The notes: a model not told the origin generated them from the letters alone. 64,000 nucleotides of DNA from Coemansia sp. RSA 922 (GCA_027577415.1 JANBQS010000014.1:1-64000), one strand, 5' to 3'. Counted from the first letter of the stretch, positions 20,721-31,004 are shown. Translations and numbers: made by a program.

Positions 20721-21733
20721 TTTTTTTTACGCCCTAACCAAATGAATATTATTAAAACTCGGTTATTGGAATGGCGCTGTCTACCGTATGCAAAGTTCTG
20801 GTTAAAGTCATTGATGTTTTTGCGCTCATGGCTCTGACTGCACTGGTCGTTGACAATAATTACACCCAGTTTATTGACAGACGCTCGCTTAGAGCTGCTC
20901 ACGCCCCGAGTTCTCGAGTAGGCAATTATACTCTTATCCTTTTCAATTAAATTGTTAATACAATGGAAGTATTTTGCTCCAGTGCAGTGTGTGCCATTGA
21001 GGCTTCCGTAGAATATCATAGCCATGGCAGCTGACACTCCTGTGTAGACTATAATGCATATTCATTGGCAATATGTGATATTAAAAAATGTATATAATTA
21101 TAGTTTGGCGATAGCGTATTGCTCACCACTGGTGAGTAGACACAATAAGCATACTACTTGGATTGGTCTTTCTAGCTCGCTCCTTGTGTAATTTCTTTTA
21201 CTTGTGTATTTTTTTGCATGATGTCGGAGTTTATAGTTGGATGATTGCCTGGTAAATCGTAACACTATTTACATTAAAGGATATGGACAACTCTATTTCT
21301 CTTTTCAAAGTGAAAGACGAGACTATAATTTAGACAGCTCCTCACAAGCATGTTTTTAGGAGTATGGAGCTGACGGGGAGAGGCATCCACATGACCACCA
21401 AAATTCTGCCAAGATTCTACCGCCCACTATTCCCGAGAGGCAGGGTTTCATTTTGTTCCGTTGTCTGCCCCCCCCACACGCACGGCTATTGGTAAGCCAC
21501 CCTTTCCCCAACCGGCATCTCCATGCGTGATCTGCACACAAAACTGCTACCCGTCATACTCATGACGCAATGGGAGAGCTTCATTTCTTCCATCGTGTTC
21601 TGGTGCCACTGTGGCACCAGAAGAAGCAAGGGTATTTAGGCATGAGCTGCGCCCTCTCTTTTTTTGCCATTCTTTTTTTTTTACCTCTTCACTCTTTGTT
21701 AGCATATCTCATTTTTCTATTGATTATACCAAA
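20721..21733. other. Intergenic after RPB4
   Basis: 1 kb, AT-rich. A minus-strand frame (about 20510-21025) overlaps RPB4 antisense and has no recognisable motifs; I leave it out. Nothing else is seen. Confidence 0.45.
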
Positions 21734-22348
21734 ATGGACATCACCTTTATTCTATCCTTCTCTTTTTGGCTTGTTGTTTTCTCCTTCGTGGAGGTCACCA
21801 AACTCCTCCTCAAGCTTCTTTTCACACTGTGGGCGTATGTCCTTCGCCTAGGAATACACTTTATTTCACGCTGCGTTAGGTCAGTTTGGCTCTTTGTTTA
21901 CGTGAACCTCATCGCGTGCAAATTTAGATGCGGGTGCTGCTGGCGTCCGATCGACAACACCGTCAAGCGGGACGAGTCACTCGTCGGTGATGCAACACGC
22001 AGGGCGCAGCAAGCTGACTTCTGGCGGCAGAGAGTTGAATCCGGCTATTGGCAGCCTATGGATAAAGGACTAGGTCAAGTCAATAACAACGCGTGGACAA
22101 CGTCTGGCTGGCGAAACCTCAGACGCAGAAGCTTTACCTTGCAGGACAAGATAGAAAACCCCTTCCTCAAGTACTGCGTGAATATCAGGCAGCCCGACCA
22201 AGCAAGCGACTCTCGTGGCACCAAATATCAGCACAAACTGCCTGCCAATCACTTTTTCGCTTTGGCTTTAGCGCGAGCCAGACATTTCATCTGGAAGACT
22301 AGTGACAGCAGCAGCTACTGCAACATCTACAACAGGCCACGTTCGTGA
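21734..22348 (+). CDS. Hypothetical membrane-anchored protein
   Basis: 204 residues from MDITFILSF. Residues 1-60 are strongly hydrophobic (one or two membrane segments, aromatic-rich), then CKFRCGCCW, a Cys-rich juxtamembrane patch that could be palmitoylated or bind metal. The rest is polar and basic (VKRDESLVGDATRR, WRNLRRRSFTL) and probably cytosolic. I recognise no family. It is favoured as a gene because base use in the polar half is more coding-like than the flanks, and a T-rich leader precedes the ATG. The frame stays open upstream to 21611 without an ATG. Confidence 0.45.
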   Translation: MDITFILSFSFWLVVFSFVEVTKLLLKLLFTLWAYVLRLGIHFISRCVRSVWLFVYVNLIACKFRCGCCWRPIDNTVKRDESLVGDATRRAQQADFWRQRVESGYWQPMDKGLGQVNNNAWTTSGWRNLRRRSFTLQDKIENPFLKYCVNIRQPDQASDSRGTKYQHKLPANHFFALALARARHFIWKTSDSSSYCNIYNRPRS

Positions 22349-22909
22349 TGGAATTTTGGCAAAAACCCCAGCAAGAATAATTCCCAAAGAGGATCAAATT
22401 TATTTTTCTTAATTTTATGCAAAGTGTAATAAATCAGTTTACTCTCGATTGTCGCCAGCTCAACGGTTCCATAGCCAGGCTTGTTTGAAACATGGCATGG
22501 TCATATACCACTGCAATAGAACGGCTTTGTCATTGACATGCTTGTTTGAAACACTAGTACCAAGCATACCCTTTTCAAAAACTGATACAATGCCCAAATG
22601 GTTTTGTCGACAATGTTCTGGCCTCTTCTCACAACTCTTGACAACACTTGTCTTTTTTTTTCTAGAGTTTTTAATTTATTTGAAATTTGTTAAATATCTC
22701 TTTTGTCCCTCGGTACCATTGTCATGTGTCTTGACTCGGCTCAATTCAGTTCCAACGGTTCAATGGTTTGTTTGGCACTTTGAATATAGTGCGTGTTTGA
22801 CCAGTTAACATCCATTCTTCTTGTCTCTTAACCTTTCCAGTATTAATTTATTGACGCATTATTTTTATAAGCCTATGCTAGTTCACTTTGTCTATAAAAT
22901 GTAATAGAT
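22349..22909. other. AT-rich intergenic
   Basis: No gene recognised. A GCTTGTTTGAAACA motif occurs twice (about 22484 and 22541). Confidence 0.4.
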
Positions 22910-23104
22910 TTGGTGGCCTTTGATGGCATTACAAGTGACGTGGACTTTTGTTGCAAACTCAAGTGGGAAGAGAGTGTGGAGATCTTGCCTGGTAATTGCT
23001 TCTCATACCCGGGCACTGTGCGCTTGGTGATTACGCCGCCTCATGACGTCTTACGTGCTGCCTGGGCGCGTATTGCAGCCTTTTGTCTGCGTCATCACAA
23101 GTAG
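22910..23104 (+). pseudogene. C-terminal fragment of a tyrosine-type aminotransferase
   Basis: A 64-codon stretch ending in a normal TAG. The order DFCCKLKWEESVEILPGNCF, SYPGTVRLVITPP, then AAWARIAAFC matches the last ~60 residues of class-I PLP tyrosine/nicotianamine aminotransferases (human: AEQSVHCLPATCF, FIRVVITVP, RIQEFC). The catalytic Lys and the PLP-binding core would lie upstream, and nothing of them is visible. The reading frame has a GTG but no ATG at its start. It is therefore a truncated copy or relic. Confidence 0.75.
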
Positions 23105-23428
23105 AATTATTAATAAATGTTTATTTCTTTCTTGGGAGAGAGTGGCTTCGGCAGGCATGCTTGACGCAGCCTCGACTTGGACACTTCCTGTAGATTTAAA
23201 GAATTAGGTGGAAAGCTAAATATACGAGGCTCGTTACATTTCAGGTTACTTTTTCTCACTATCAGCAATAGTTTAGATATTTATTGGATTAGACTGACAA
23301 AGGAGTATAAAAATATAAACTACTTGTTCTTCAGACTATCAAATACTTGGAGGCCTATAAAATAGAGCTGCATTGGTCTAGAGAGTCGAGTTCTTGAAAC
23401 CACTGTCGGTTACTCTCTATTAATGTTA
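23105..23428. other. AT-rich intergenic
   Basis: No gene or repeat recognised. Confidence 0.4.
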
Positions 23429-23770
23429 TTACTGAGGGGCAAGATTGATTTTGCCAATAAGATGATTATACTGGTCTGCGTTATTAGGAATATTCCTCAA
23501 AAATGCTCCCCAGCTTGCACCATTCATAAGAACAAAATATGTAGGACCTGCAAGTTCAGTGCCAGCATATTGTACAACATTTTTCCAAGTAAAAACAATG
23601 CCATTGCTAACAAGACATGGCGTCATACCACTTTTATCATAATTCATAGTTGTAAGTTTTGCTTCTGCCTGAGATGTAGCGTCTCCACAATGCCCGCAGG
23701 TTATGTCAATATACATAACAAACTCTGGAACTGCATTATATGTCGCAAAACGATACACTGGGACTTGCAT
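23429..23770 (-). CDS. Small orphan protein, 113 aa
   Basis: ATG at 23770 (MQVPVYRFATYN); the longer frame upstream would need a TTG start. No signal peptide and no membrane segment. Contains TCGHCGDATSQAEAK (a CxxC pair) and a central MNYDKSGMTPCLVSNGIV block. That block can be loosely aligned with VDYKRNDIVIICYKNNIV in the orphan gene at 35804-36244. A TATA box stands 111 bp before the ATG, which supports a real, possibly inducible gene. Function unknown. Confidence 0.5.
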   Translation of the reverse strand: MQVPVYRFATYNAVPEFVMYIDITCGHCGDATSQAEAKLTTMNYDKSGMTPCLVSNGIVFTWKNVVQYAGTELAGPTYFVLMNGASWGAFLRNIPNNADQYNHLIGKINLAPQ

Positions 23771-23881
23771 GATTCTTGTAGATGAGTAGAACAAAATTAG
23801 GTTGAGCAATTTATAGTTGAAAAGTGAGGTGAAGAAAGTAAGGAAAGAATGGAGGAAAGGGTAGGCGCCTAGCGGCTACCT

Positions 23882-23888
23882 TTTTATA
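23882..23888 (-). promoter_or_regulatory. TATA box of the 113-aa orphan gene
   Basis: TATAAAA on the minus strand, 111 bp before the ATG at 23770. Confidence 0.5.
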
Positions 23889-24037
23889 CCACTTCTGTCA
23901 TGGCAGTCGACATCAGGTAAAGAAAGGGGATTTCTTTTAAAATCATCTTCAACCATTCTCTACCTTATTACAACACCTTAGTCCCTGTTTCGTTTATTGC
24001 TTTTTTGGCTTGTTTAAAGCGCAAAGTTCAAAGCTTA

Positions 24038-24263
24038 AAGGCATTACGGATACTCAAATCTTGAAGGGTAAAGGCCAAAGGCCAAAGGTCAAAGGCATTA
24101 CGGATACGCAAATCTTGAAGGTCAAAGGCCAAAGGCCAAAGGCCAAAGGCCAAAGGCCAAAGGCCAAAGGCCAAAGGCCAAAGGCCAAAGGCCAAAGGTC
24201 AAAGGTTAAAGGTCAAAGGTCAAAGGTCAAAGGTCAAAGGTCAAAGGTCAAAGGTCAAAGGCC
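24038..24263 (+). repeat. Heptamer tandem repeat (CAAAGGY)n with nested duplication
   Basis: The unit is a 7-mer, CCAAAGG or TCAAAGG. About 20 near-continuous units run from 24121 to 24263; the first half is mostly GGCC-type and the second half GGTC-type. Two copies of a longer block (GGCATTACGGATAC plus CAAATCTTGAAGG) precede it, at about 24041 and 24093, so the array grew by segmental as well as unit duplication. The open frame across it is a by-product of the repeat. Confidence 0.92.
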
Positions 24264-25508
24264 ACTAAAAGAGCTTAATCTTGTTAAAAGATCACTCACA
24301 CTTGTACTACATGTGGGAGGACTGAGTGTTTGAACCATTAACAAAGCTGAATCTAACTATACTTTTACTGATACTCTGCCAAATATAGAAATGAGGAATA
24401 TTACATGGTTGAGGTCGTACTTGCCAAGTTTGCAAACACTTTCGTTTTCTTCACATTGCCGAGAAATTGCCAACAGCATTTTCTGCCAAGCAAAGACGAT
24501 CGACACACTGATATAATAACTACTGGGAATATCTATATTGAGGCTCAAACAATAGCAAGAGTTTGCCAAGTTTAATGAAGTGAATGTGTCAGGTCAGTTT
24601 GAACCTGTGTTCTGGTTTGTCATGCTTGTTTCTGATCCTGTCAGGACCCTCAAAGCCTTCTTGTGGAAATAGAGGAGGCTGCTGAACAGCTATTTGCATT
24701 GCTTATCAAAGGATATGTACACGTTCAGTGCAATGCTTGGTTGGCTGTAGTTGGTAAAAGAGCCAAGAGAGAAGAAAGCCTACCTGATTAATGCTATCGT
24801 GTAGTTGCAAAATAAAACAACTAAATCATGAACAAATGCGCTTATTTTAAAGCTAACTAGGCGAATTAGAAATCGACATGTCATCCTAGTAGCAGTTGGT
24901 AAAGTTTAGCAACTAGAAGTCAATAAAATGTAAATAAATATTTATTTGTGATTAGTATCAAAAGTTGGGTTCAAATAAATTATATTCCAGTTATTCGTTA
25001 ACCAAAAATCTATTAATCAAGTCAATCAGGTTCCTCTTGTTTTGCCATCCACAAAGTAGCTGATCCAATTACTTCTGGTGCCCTGCATAGGCACAATTCC
25101 TGGGTTCCACCACAAAATGGGCACCTGTAAGCACTAACTTATAGATATACAATCTCAGGAACAATGCTCTTGTGCCACTGCTTGTTTCCCAACTTTTAAC
25201 AACTCATCTCCTAGCTCAATAGACATGCAAGGAGTTAAGGTGAAACTTTTTTGACTGCATATGTCTAGGATTTTTTATTAAATATATTTTTGCTTGGCAA
25301 CATCATGTAGAGCTTGTAAGTTTCTATAACTGTGGACAAAAGCAAACACGTTGTCATGCAGTATTAATCGTAATCAGGAGCTTTAGCAGTCCAGGACAAG
25401 GGTGGCAGCTTAGACTGCAGAATATAATTATATTTAAGAGAATTTATTGTTGTTATCAAAATAGAGCTCCCTATCTTATTATTAATCTTTAGTTTATTCC
25501 TTTTAGTA
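24264..25508. other. AT-rich intergenic, possible coding relics
   Basis: 1.25 kb with no intact gene. At about 24645-24792 a 50-codon open stretch (SLLVEIEEAAEQLFALL) looks protein-like but has a stop just upstream and no recognised family. Confidence 0.35.
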
Positions 25509-26154
25509 TTACATGCACAGTTCTTTATATTGCCACTGTTTAATGCTGACTGCATTGACTGTGAGCTAAAGGCGGTGGACTTGGAGTACAAGGGAAATCT
25601 GCAATCTGACCCTCACCGTGCCTACTATCTCATGAGTAGCATTTCTAACCCCAAGCACCCTTTTTCCTGGTTTGCAGCAGGAAACACGGAGACGCTAAAG
25701 GGCGCTGCCAAGGAACAGGGCTTGGACTTGCGCGAGGAGCTGATAAAGTTCTACCACAAGTACTACTCGGCAGACATCATGCATTTAGTGGTGGTTGGCA
25801 ACCACAGCTTGGATATGCTATCCGAGTGGGTAACGTGAAAATTCTCTGACATTGAAAGCAAGGGAAATACTAGACCTGTGGTTGATTTTCACCCATAAAA
25901 TTTTCTTTGAGAGTTTGTCAAAGATTGCAACTGCCTTGAAAATGGCTATTAGCAGCGCTAACGAGGCACCTAGATTCGCTACGCTCAGCAAGACAAACTT
26001 TGCCAGTTTTGACATGAAGCAATCGCCAGAGGGAATTTGGCTTATTAACGACTATAAGCAATTCCAGCAGACGCAGGCGCTCCATGGTATATCAGTTCCC
26101 TCGCGCAAGCTGGTTCCACCTATTACTGAGTCGGCTCTGGCGGATAACAATTAG
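25509..26154 (+). pseudogene. Broken M16 metalloprotease (Ste23/insulinase type)
   Basis: The first part (25509-25838) matches the insulin-degrading enzyme region after the active site: QFFILPLFNADCIDCELKAV, then NPKHPFSWFAAGN, then LIKFYHKYYSADIMHLVVVG. It is cut by TGA at 25836-25838, after SEWVT, where intact homologues continue with KFSDIE-like sequence; that sequence is present just past the TGA until a TAA near 25896. A second piece in another frame (to 26154) resembles the C-terminal tail (GIWLINDYKQFQ, PSRKLVPPI). The HxxEH catalytic segment and the middle of the protein are missing. It is a 5'-truncated, internally deleted relic. Confidence 0.8.
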
Positions 26155-26326
26155 AACTTGGATTAGTTTCCTTGTCTAGGCTGTTGATTAGCATAGTTTA
26201 TTATATTATTCATAGTTTTAGCAATATGATACTCAATCACTTAGTTTTGTCGGATGTATAGGCAACTCCAGAATTATATATTTATTATTTTGTTTTGTGG
26301 AATTTTGCCTCAAAAGTCTTTGGTTG

Positions 26327-26653
26327 CTATGTCGCCCATTGTCCAGCCAGGGTATCTACATTTTCCACTTTTCCGACAAGAATATGTTTGCAACCACTGA
26401 TGATATCTGGGTTATATTTGTTTAAATTACCAATCCACTGAAAGGCGTCATTATACTGATAGCGGATAAGATCTCCAATACTGCTAAACCCTTCCGGATG
26501 GTCATAACAACGCTCTTCTTCAAGAAACTTGGCTAGGTTTGGTACATTGTTGCGATTAAATGCAAAAGAAGCTTTTCTAAAGCCGCCCTCTCCTATGTAA
26601 CCGATAATAATTCTTTGTGGATTAGGAAAGTCGCCGGCTGTGACGCGTAGCAT
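26327..26653 (-). CDS. Small orphan protein, 108 aa
   Basis: ATG at 26653 (MLRVTAGDFPNPQRIII). The frame continues upstream without ATG to and beyond the TATA box, so this Met is the likely start. No signal peptide and no membrane segment; mixed polar composition (FAFNRNNVPNLAKFLEEERC, QWIGNLNKYNPDII). A TATA box lies 100 bp upstream. I recognise no family. It lies just downstream of the broken M16 gene, on the opposite strand. Confidence 0.45.
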   Translation of the reverse strand: MLRVTAGDFPNPQRIIIGYIGEGGFRKASFAFNRNNVPNLAKFLEEERCYDHPEGFSSIGDLIRYQYNDAFQWIGNLNKYNPDIISGCKHILVGKVENVDTLAGQWAT

Positions 26654-26753
26654 TTCGGCAATCGACTTGTAGTGGCGTGGCAATGATGATGTAAAGAGAA
26701 ATCTATATGGTACTTTTCTCCAAGCAACAAAAAAAGGCTGGTTCCCAGTGGGC

Positions 26754-26761
26754 TTTATATA
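26754..26761 (-). promoter_or_regulatory. TATA box of the 108-aa orphan gene
   Basis: TATATAAA on the minus strand, 100 bp before the ATG at 26653. Confidence 0.5.
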
Positions 26762-27515
26762 TCCGCCATTGGCCGAAAAATGAGCCGCAGCTTAGTTCTT
26801 TCCTTCCCCAATTTGAGACAGTCTTCCCTAATGTTGGTTAGGAGTATACGAGTAGGTATTGGCTAACGCCTAAGTTCACCAGTCCTTACGTCTTTGTATT
26901 TAAATAAATAAAAAGTAAGTAAAGTTAAAAGTGATTGCCTAACTAGTCTACGGCTGCTGGTGCGCGGCCCCTTATATAGGGCAAATGGTCCGTGGGGCAG
27001 TAACGGCACTACTGCTCGTGATCGAGGCGCCGTTGATTACAGCCGTTGATATTAGGCACAAATAACCTTGTCGGATATCGTTGTTGAGCGTCGAAATCCT
27101 ACACCCAAAACTACACAAGCTAAGAAAAAGTCCGCACATCCTTAAAATGGCTGTTTAAGATGTGGCTTGGATGTTCTAATTTATTGGTTTTGTCTGATTA
27201 GCTAGATTCAGACGACGCTGATCACCGAGGCCCACACGAGTGGGCAAACAACAACCTCTCAAATAAAATGTTGACCATCGTTTTATACTATTGAGTAATC
27301 TTTGTCGCTCTACGCGTTTATCTCTCACTACATATATTTTACTTTACGTATCAACCTATGCGGTTTCTGACTGGTTTATTGATAATAATACTCTGAATTG
27401 GAGTTTTAAGGAATATAATGTAGTCCTAATAAAGTGAATTTACCAAAAAGCGCTCACAGTGTTTGTTATTTAAAAGGTAATACAAGTAATTAGGTTCAAT
27501 AATCTTGTATGTTGT
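26762..27515. other. Intergenic, possible LTR-like segment
   Basis: No gene. A GC-rich patch with CCTTATATAGGGC (about 26970) in otherwise AT-rich DNA could be a solo LTR or promoter relic. I find no second copy in the window. Confidence 0.3.
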
Positions 27516-29195
27516 TTACAAAAAAGCGACATTAAGTAGTTTGTTAAGTTGGGATGCATATTTGCTATATGGACCACTCTCAAGAGCTTTGGTAACTCCG
27601 GCATGATAATCTTTAACATTATTTGGTTTAATTTCTATCCGACGGAGCCTTGGACTGGCAAGTGCTAAAAGCAAGACGTAGCTTGTAACATTAATATTAT
27701 ACCGGTCAGTAATGGAATATACTCTCCAAATTTTCAAATTCCTTCCTGCACCACAATAAATCGAAGCCATGTAATCAGGGAGTTCTTCAGGAGAAATATT
27801 CTCAAACTCTGGCCCCAGACCATTAATACCACTTCTAAGCTCGACAAGGGCCGGGAGCAGATTCAGTAGACAAATTGCATCAGAAAACAATAGATCGCCA
27901 GAATGAACATCAAGCACTTTGATATTCTGGAACCCTTGGCCGTATTGGGCTGCAATGGCGCAGACATTAGCTATACCTTGTTTGGACACTGTCAATATTA
28001 TTGCTGCACTCACCAAGTGACTAAAACATTTGTTCGTGTCTACTCTTGGCCACTCAGCGGTATCCATATCGACACTAGGCCAGTTGATCTTTACATTTCG
28101 CAAGACCTTGTTTTTGCTTTCAAACACTCGGCTGTAGTTAAGCATAAGGATAGTATTGTGAGTAAAACGAGCATCCAGATACTCCAAGGTAGCAGTGTTG
28201 CCGCGGAATAACACATCGTCATTAAATGGATAAGAGAAGGGCAGCCTTAATGTTCTTAAAACAGGAAAGATTACTTTCTTAGTAATCGTTATATTTGAAT
28301 CAGTCGGGTTGGCAGAATCCGTAGATAATTGCAGGTGTTGCAAGTTAGGGTATATCACAGCATTACCATTTGTATCATAAATTAGCATGTTAGCATAATG
28401 CATACGAATCGCTAGATATTGTAGTGTATTGGCAGACTTGTGCACCAGACTGGCGTGCATGTCTGGTGATTTCTGACGATGTATTCTTAGCCGTGAAAGC
28501 GGCGGAATGGCATTAAAAGTTGTCAAGTTGTTAACATCAACTTGAAACAGGTCAAGTTGGGCGCGTTTCGTGTTACTATAGAGTACGTTGGCAAGTGCTT
28601 CTAGTATTTCCTCATCCAATTCTTTGACTCGATTTTTGTTTCTACTCGAGGTTTTCCATGGGTCATCAGTACACAACATATTTACTGTCTTTGCATCTGG
28701 GGCCATTGATTTGAGAAGCTTGGCAAACTCTATAGCATTGGAGATAGCAATGTCTTTAGCAACATAGTGCTGGTCCATAAAGTCATTAATCTTTACAGTA
28801 AGGTTGTAAACAAAGGGAAAGCATTTCGTGTTTCCTATATAGTTAACTAAAAGTTTGTGTGCAACTCCAAGTACAATGGAGGACATAGGGACTAATACAT
28901 GAATCTTCTTAGCAAATCTTGCGGCATTATGCGGCAGCATGTTCTGTATAAGCCAATTTGGGCATCTGAGACACACGTCATTCGAGGGGACATTAACAAT
29001 AAGGTGTAGTTGTTTCCACAGGAATTCAAGGGCTGCTTGTCGCCAAGTTGAGCATATAATTAACAGCTCCTTCAAGTTGCCTAACTGACAGCTAGCCTCA
29101 ACCAATGGCGACTTCTTTTCGTTTACTACCCATTTGATTATTGAACGTAGAACGTCGGCAGGAAGGGCTTGAGCTGGTGACAAATAGTTGGACAT
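27516..29195 (-). CDS. F-box-like/LRR family protein, 559 aa
   Basis: Intact member of the four-gene family. N-terminal F-box-like helix LSPAQALPADVLRSIIKWVV, then LLIICSTWRQAALEFLWKQL. The signature FSYPFNDDVLFRGNTATLEY sits near residue 325, followed by degenerate leucine-rich repeats (LVELRSG, LRTLRLP). ATG at 29195. It carries AT-rich codons compared with the paralogues at 40-44 kb, so it is an older or differently located copy. Likely role by analogy: substrate receptor of an SCF ubiquitin ligase. Neither Skp1 binding nor target is shown. Confidence 0.75.
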   Translation of the reverse strand: MSNYLSPAQALPADVLRSIIKWVVNEKKSPLVEASCQLGNLKELLIICSTWRQAALEFLWKQLHLIVNVPSNDVCLRCPNWLIQNMLPHNAARFAKKIHVLVPMSSIVLGVAHKLLVNYIGNTKCFPFVYNLTVKINDFMDQHYVAKDIAISNAIEFAKLLKSMAPDAKTVNMLCTDDPWKTSSRNKNRVKELDEEILEALANVLYSNTKRAQLDLFQVDVNNLTTFNAIPPLSRLRIHRQKSPDMHASLVHKSANTLQYLAIRMHYANMLIYDTNGNAVIYPNLQHLQLSTDSANPTDSNITITKKVIFPVLRTLRLPFSYPFNDDVLFRGNTATLEYLDARFTHNTILMLNYSRVFESKNKVLRNVKINWPSVDMDTAEWPRVDTNKCFSHLVSAAIILTVSKQGIANVCAIAAQYGQGFQNIKVLDVHSGDLLFSDAICLLNLLPALVELRSGINGLGPEFENISPEELPDYMASIYCGAGRNLKIWRVYSITDRYNINVTSYVLLLALASPRLRRIEIKPNNVKDYHAGVTKALESGPYSKYASQLNKLLNVAFL

Positions 29196-29515
29196 GGTTG
29201 CTTAGAGCGTCTGGTTTAAATATAAAAAAGTACTAAGCGATGAATAGCTGGGTGAAAAAATAAAAGGAGAGAAAAAAAGGAAGGAAAGAAAGGAAAAGAA
29301 AGGAAAAAAATTTCTCATCCCAAAGCTTTTTTCTCTCTTTAAGCTATCCAATTCTTTTGGCTGCCATTTTTGCAAAGAATTTATTTATGACGTTCCAGTA
29401 AAAAGAAAGAAAAAAAAGGATAATGAGTTGATGACCAACTTCTTCGTGATATGCTAATATAATTATCCAACACTGGTAAATACTTTGGTTTGCCAATAGG
29501 ATAATAGAGTAAATG
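29196..29515. other. Upstream of the F-box-like gene
   Basis: 320 bp with purine-rich runs (GGAAAGAAAGGAAAAG, about 29280-29310). Abuts the LTR. Confidence 0.4.
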
Positions 29516-29733
29516 TGTTGAGATTGGGCAGGATGGCGCTCTGGCACACAAGAGCGCAGAAAGCCCTGATCCTACTGAGGAAGGGATTTCATCAGAGGAC
29601 TTATAATATGCTTTAGTCAAATGTTGGAATAACCAAGGAGTATTTAAAGGCAAGGCAGCGCCCTAGGCGCGCTGGCTGGAGAAGCTCCTCGGCGAGAAAT
29701 ATATTATTTATTTCACTTATCTTATTCTTGACA
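29516..29733 (+). repeat. 5' LTR of a retrotransposon
   Basis: 218 bp, beginning TGTTGAGATTGGGC and ending TTCTTGACA. A diverged inverted copy lies at 39310-39526. A TATTTAAA (29641-29648) could be the element's TATA box. The gag frame starts 27 bp after the LTR. Confidence 0.75.
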
Positions 29734-29760
29734 ATTTTTCTTGCTCCTACTATTAACCAT

Positions 29761-30489
29761 ATGTCACAACTTAACGATATGGGCAGCACGCCAACAGCAG
29801 AGGGAAAGAAGAAGGATACGCCATCCTGTGCCATGGTGGTAGCTACATCCTCGACATCCATGGTAACTACGCCGGCTTCGACTGCCATGTCCTGGGATAG
29901 CCTACGTTGGTTTGCAGACGCATTCAAAGAAGCAGCACCGACGTTTAGTGGGGGAGATGATGAGCTTTCTAGTACGATGTGGATAGCGGAGATCCGTAAA
30001 GAACTGCAAGAAGGGTTGCCGGGTGCATCTCAGTACATGCTGTACAAGATGGTGTACGAAAAGCTCACGGGTAAAGCAGCGAAGGCAATTCAACATCCGA
30101 CTGAACGTACTTTGGACAATCTATTTGCAGTGGTGGAAGCAGAATACCCGCCGCACCACTACCAGGACAGGATTATGGAGGAGTTGCGTGATGGAACTGC
30201 TTTTAAATCCGAGACGCGCAATAAGATAGTGCCAAAAGCCAGGAAAATTCTAGAGATCATTGGTGACCTGCCGAGTGGACCTGAAACGCTGGCCTTAGCC
30301 CTTGAAAAGGTCGCCCCTATACTGTGGACTCAGCAGCGGCTACGGGCGACTACGGCTACTAGGAAGACATTGGCCACTGCTATCAATGGGTTTGAGGAGA
30401 CGCTGAACGCCGACACGCTTACCAAACTAAACCTTGGGAGCCCAGATAAGCCTAAGAATAATCCAAAGCCCCGAGGAAAGAAGAAATAA
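29761..30489 (+). CDS. Retrotransposon Gag-like protein, degenerate C-terminal end
   Basis: 242 residues from the ATG at 29761 (MSQLNDMGSTP). The core reads APTFSGGDDELSSTMWIAEI, then YEKLTGKAAKAIQ and VVEAEYPPHHYQDRIMEELR, typical of the capsid-like retrotransposon gag domain (FxGxxxxxxxxxWxxxL plus helical bundle). It ends KPRGKKK at TAA. Beyond that the same frame, with one TGA at 30508-30510, stays protein-like (MGRASEPGYKSLRMDGA) to a stop at 30628-30630. The original Gag was therefore probably longer. No zinc knuckle is seen. Confidence 0.7.
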   Translation: MSQLNDMGSTPTAEGKKKDTPSCAMVVATSSTSMVTTPASTAMSWDSLRWFADAFKEAAPTFSGGDDELSSTMWIAEIRKELQEGLPGASQYMLYKMVYEKLTGKAAKAIQHPTERTLDNLFAVVEAEYPPHHYQDRIMEELRDGTAFKSETRNKIVPKARKILEIIGDLPSGPETLALALEKVAPILWTQQRLRATTATRKTLATAINGFEETLNADTLTKLNLGSPDKPKNNPKPRGKKK

Positions 30490-30630
30490 AAGACAGCATC
30501 TCGGAAATGAGCAAAGCCTGTGAAAAGAGAGAGTACTGTTGCAGCGACTGATGATCGCGATCACGTGAGTGCAACGATGGGAAGAGCTTCAGAGCCTGGG
30601 TACAAGAGTCTACGCATGGACGGTGCATAA

Positions 30631-31004
30631 CAATAGGTTCTCTTTGTTGACTACTTCAATATAGTATTTTTATTATCTAAATCGGCCCACCTTGCCATTG
30701 CCTACGCTAGCCTTTCGCCTAGCCCCCCGGGACAGTACCTCCACAAACTAAGTGACGCAGTGCCTGGCGAAAAGCCTAAGGATATGAACCAAACCCTATG
30801 CTTATTTTGAAAAAGCAATAAATAAAAAACAGCACTCTGCTCTTTATCATTTCAGATATTTAATAGGGATTACATATCGCTCTAGGTGGTTGATCCCGAT
30901 CATGATTTAATTACCAGTCACTATCTATTTTCAAATTTCTTCAATCACCCTCATTTCTCTTTTTCTTTAGATTTGGAAATTCATATTTATCTTTTTATAA
31001 AAAA
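30631..31004. other. Upstream of the uL22m gene
   Basis: 374 bp with the presumed promoter. A short inverted pair (GCCTTTCGCC and GGCGAAAAGGC-like) is near 30710 and 30770. No gene. Confidence 0.4.

Larger units (their letters stand above)
29516..30630 (+). mobile_element. Truncated LTR retrotransposon, LTR plus gag only
   Basis: The LTR is followed by a gag-like gene. No protease, reverse transcriptase, RNase H or integrase and no second LTR follow before the uL22m gene at 31005. It is a 3'-truncated copy. No clear tRNA primer site is seen after the LTR. Confidence 0.7.

Noticed and set aside
20510..21037. 175-codon minus-strand frame beside RPB4
   Set aside because: Starts with GTG, half of it is antisense to RPB4, and no recognisable domain.
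24038..24263. Possible CRISPR array
   Set aside because: Continuous 7-bp units with no spacers, in a eukaryotic context.
24010..24333. 107-codon frame of KGQRPK repeats
   Set aside because: It is the translation of the 7-bp tandem repeat; it has no independent support as a gene.
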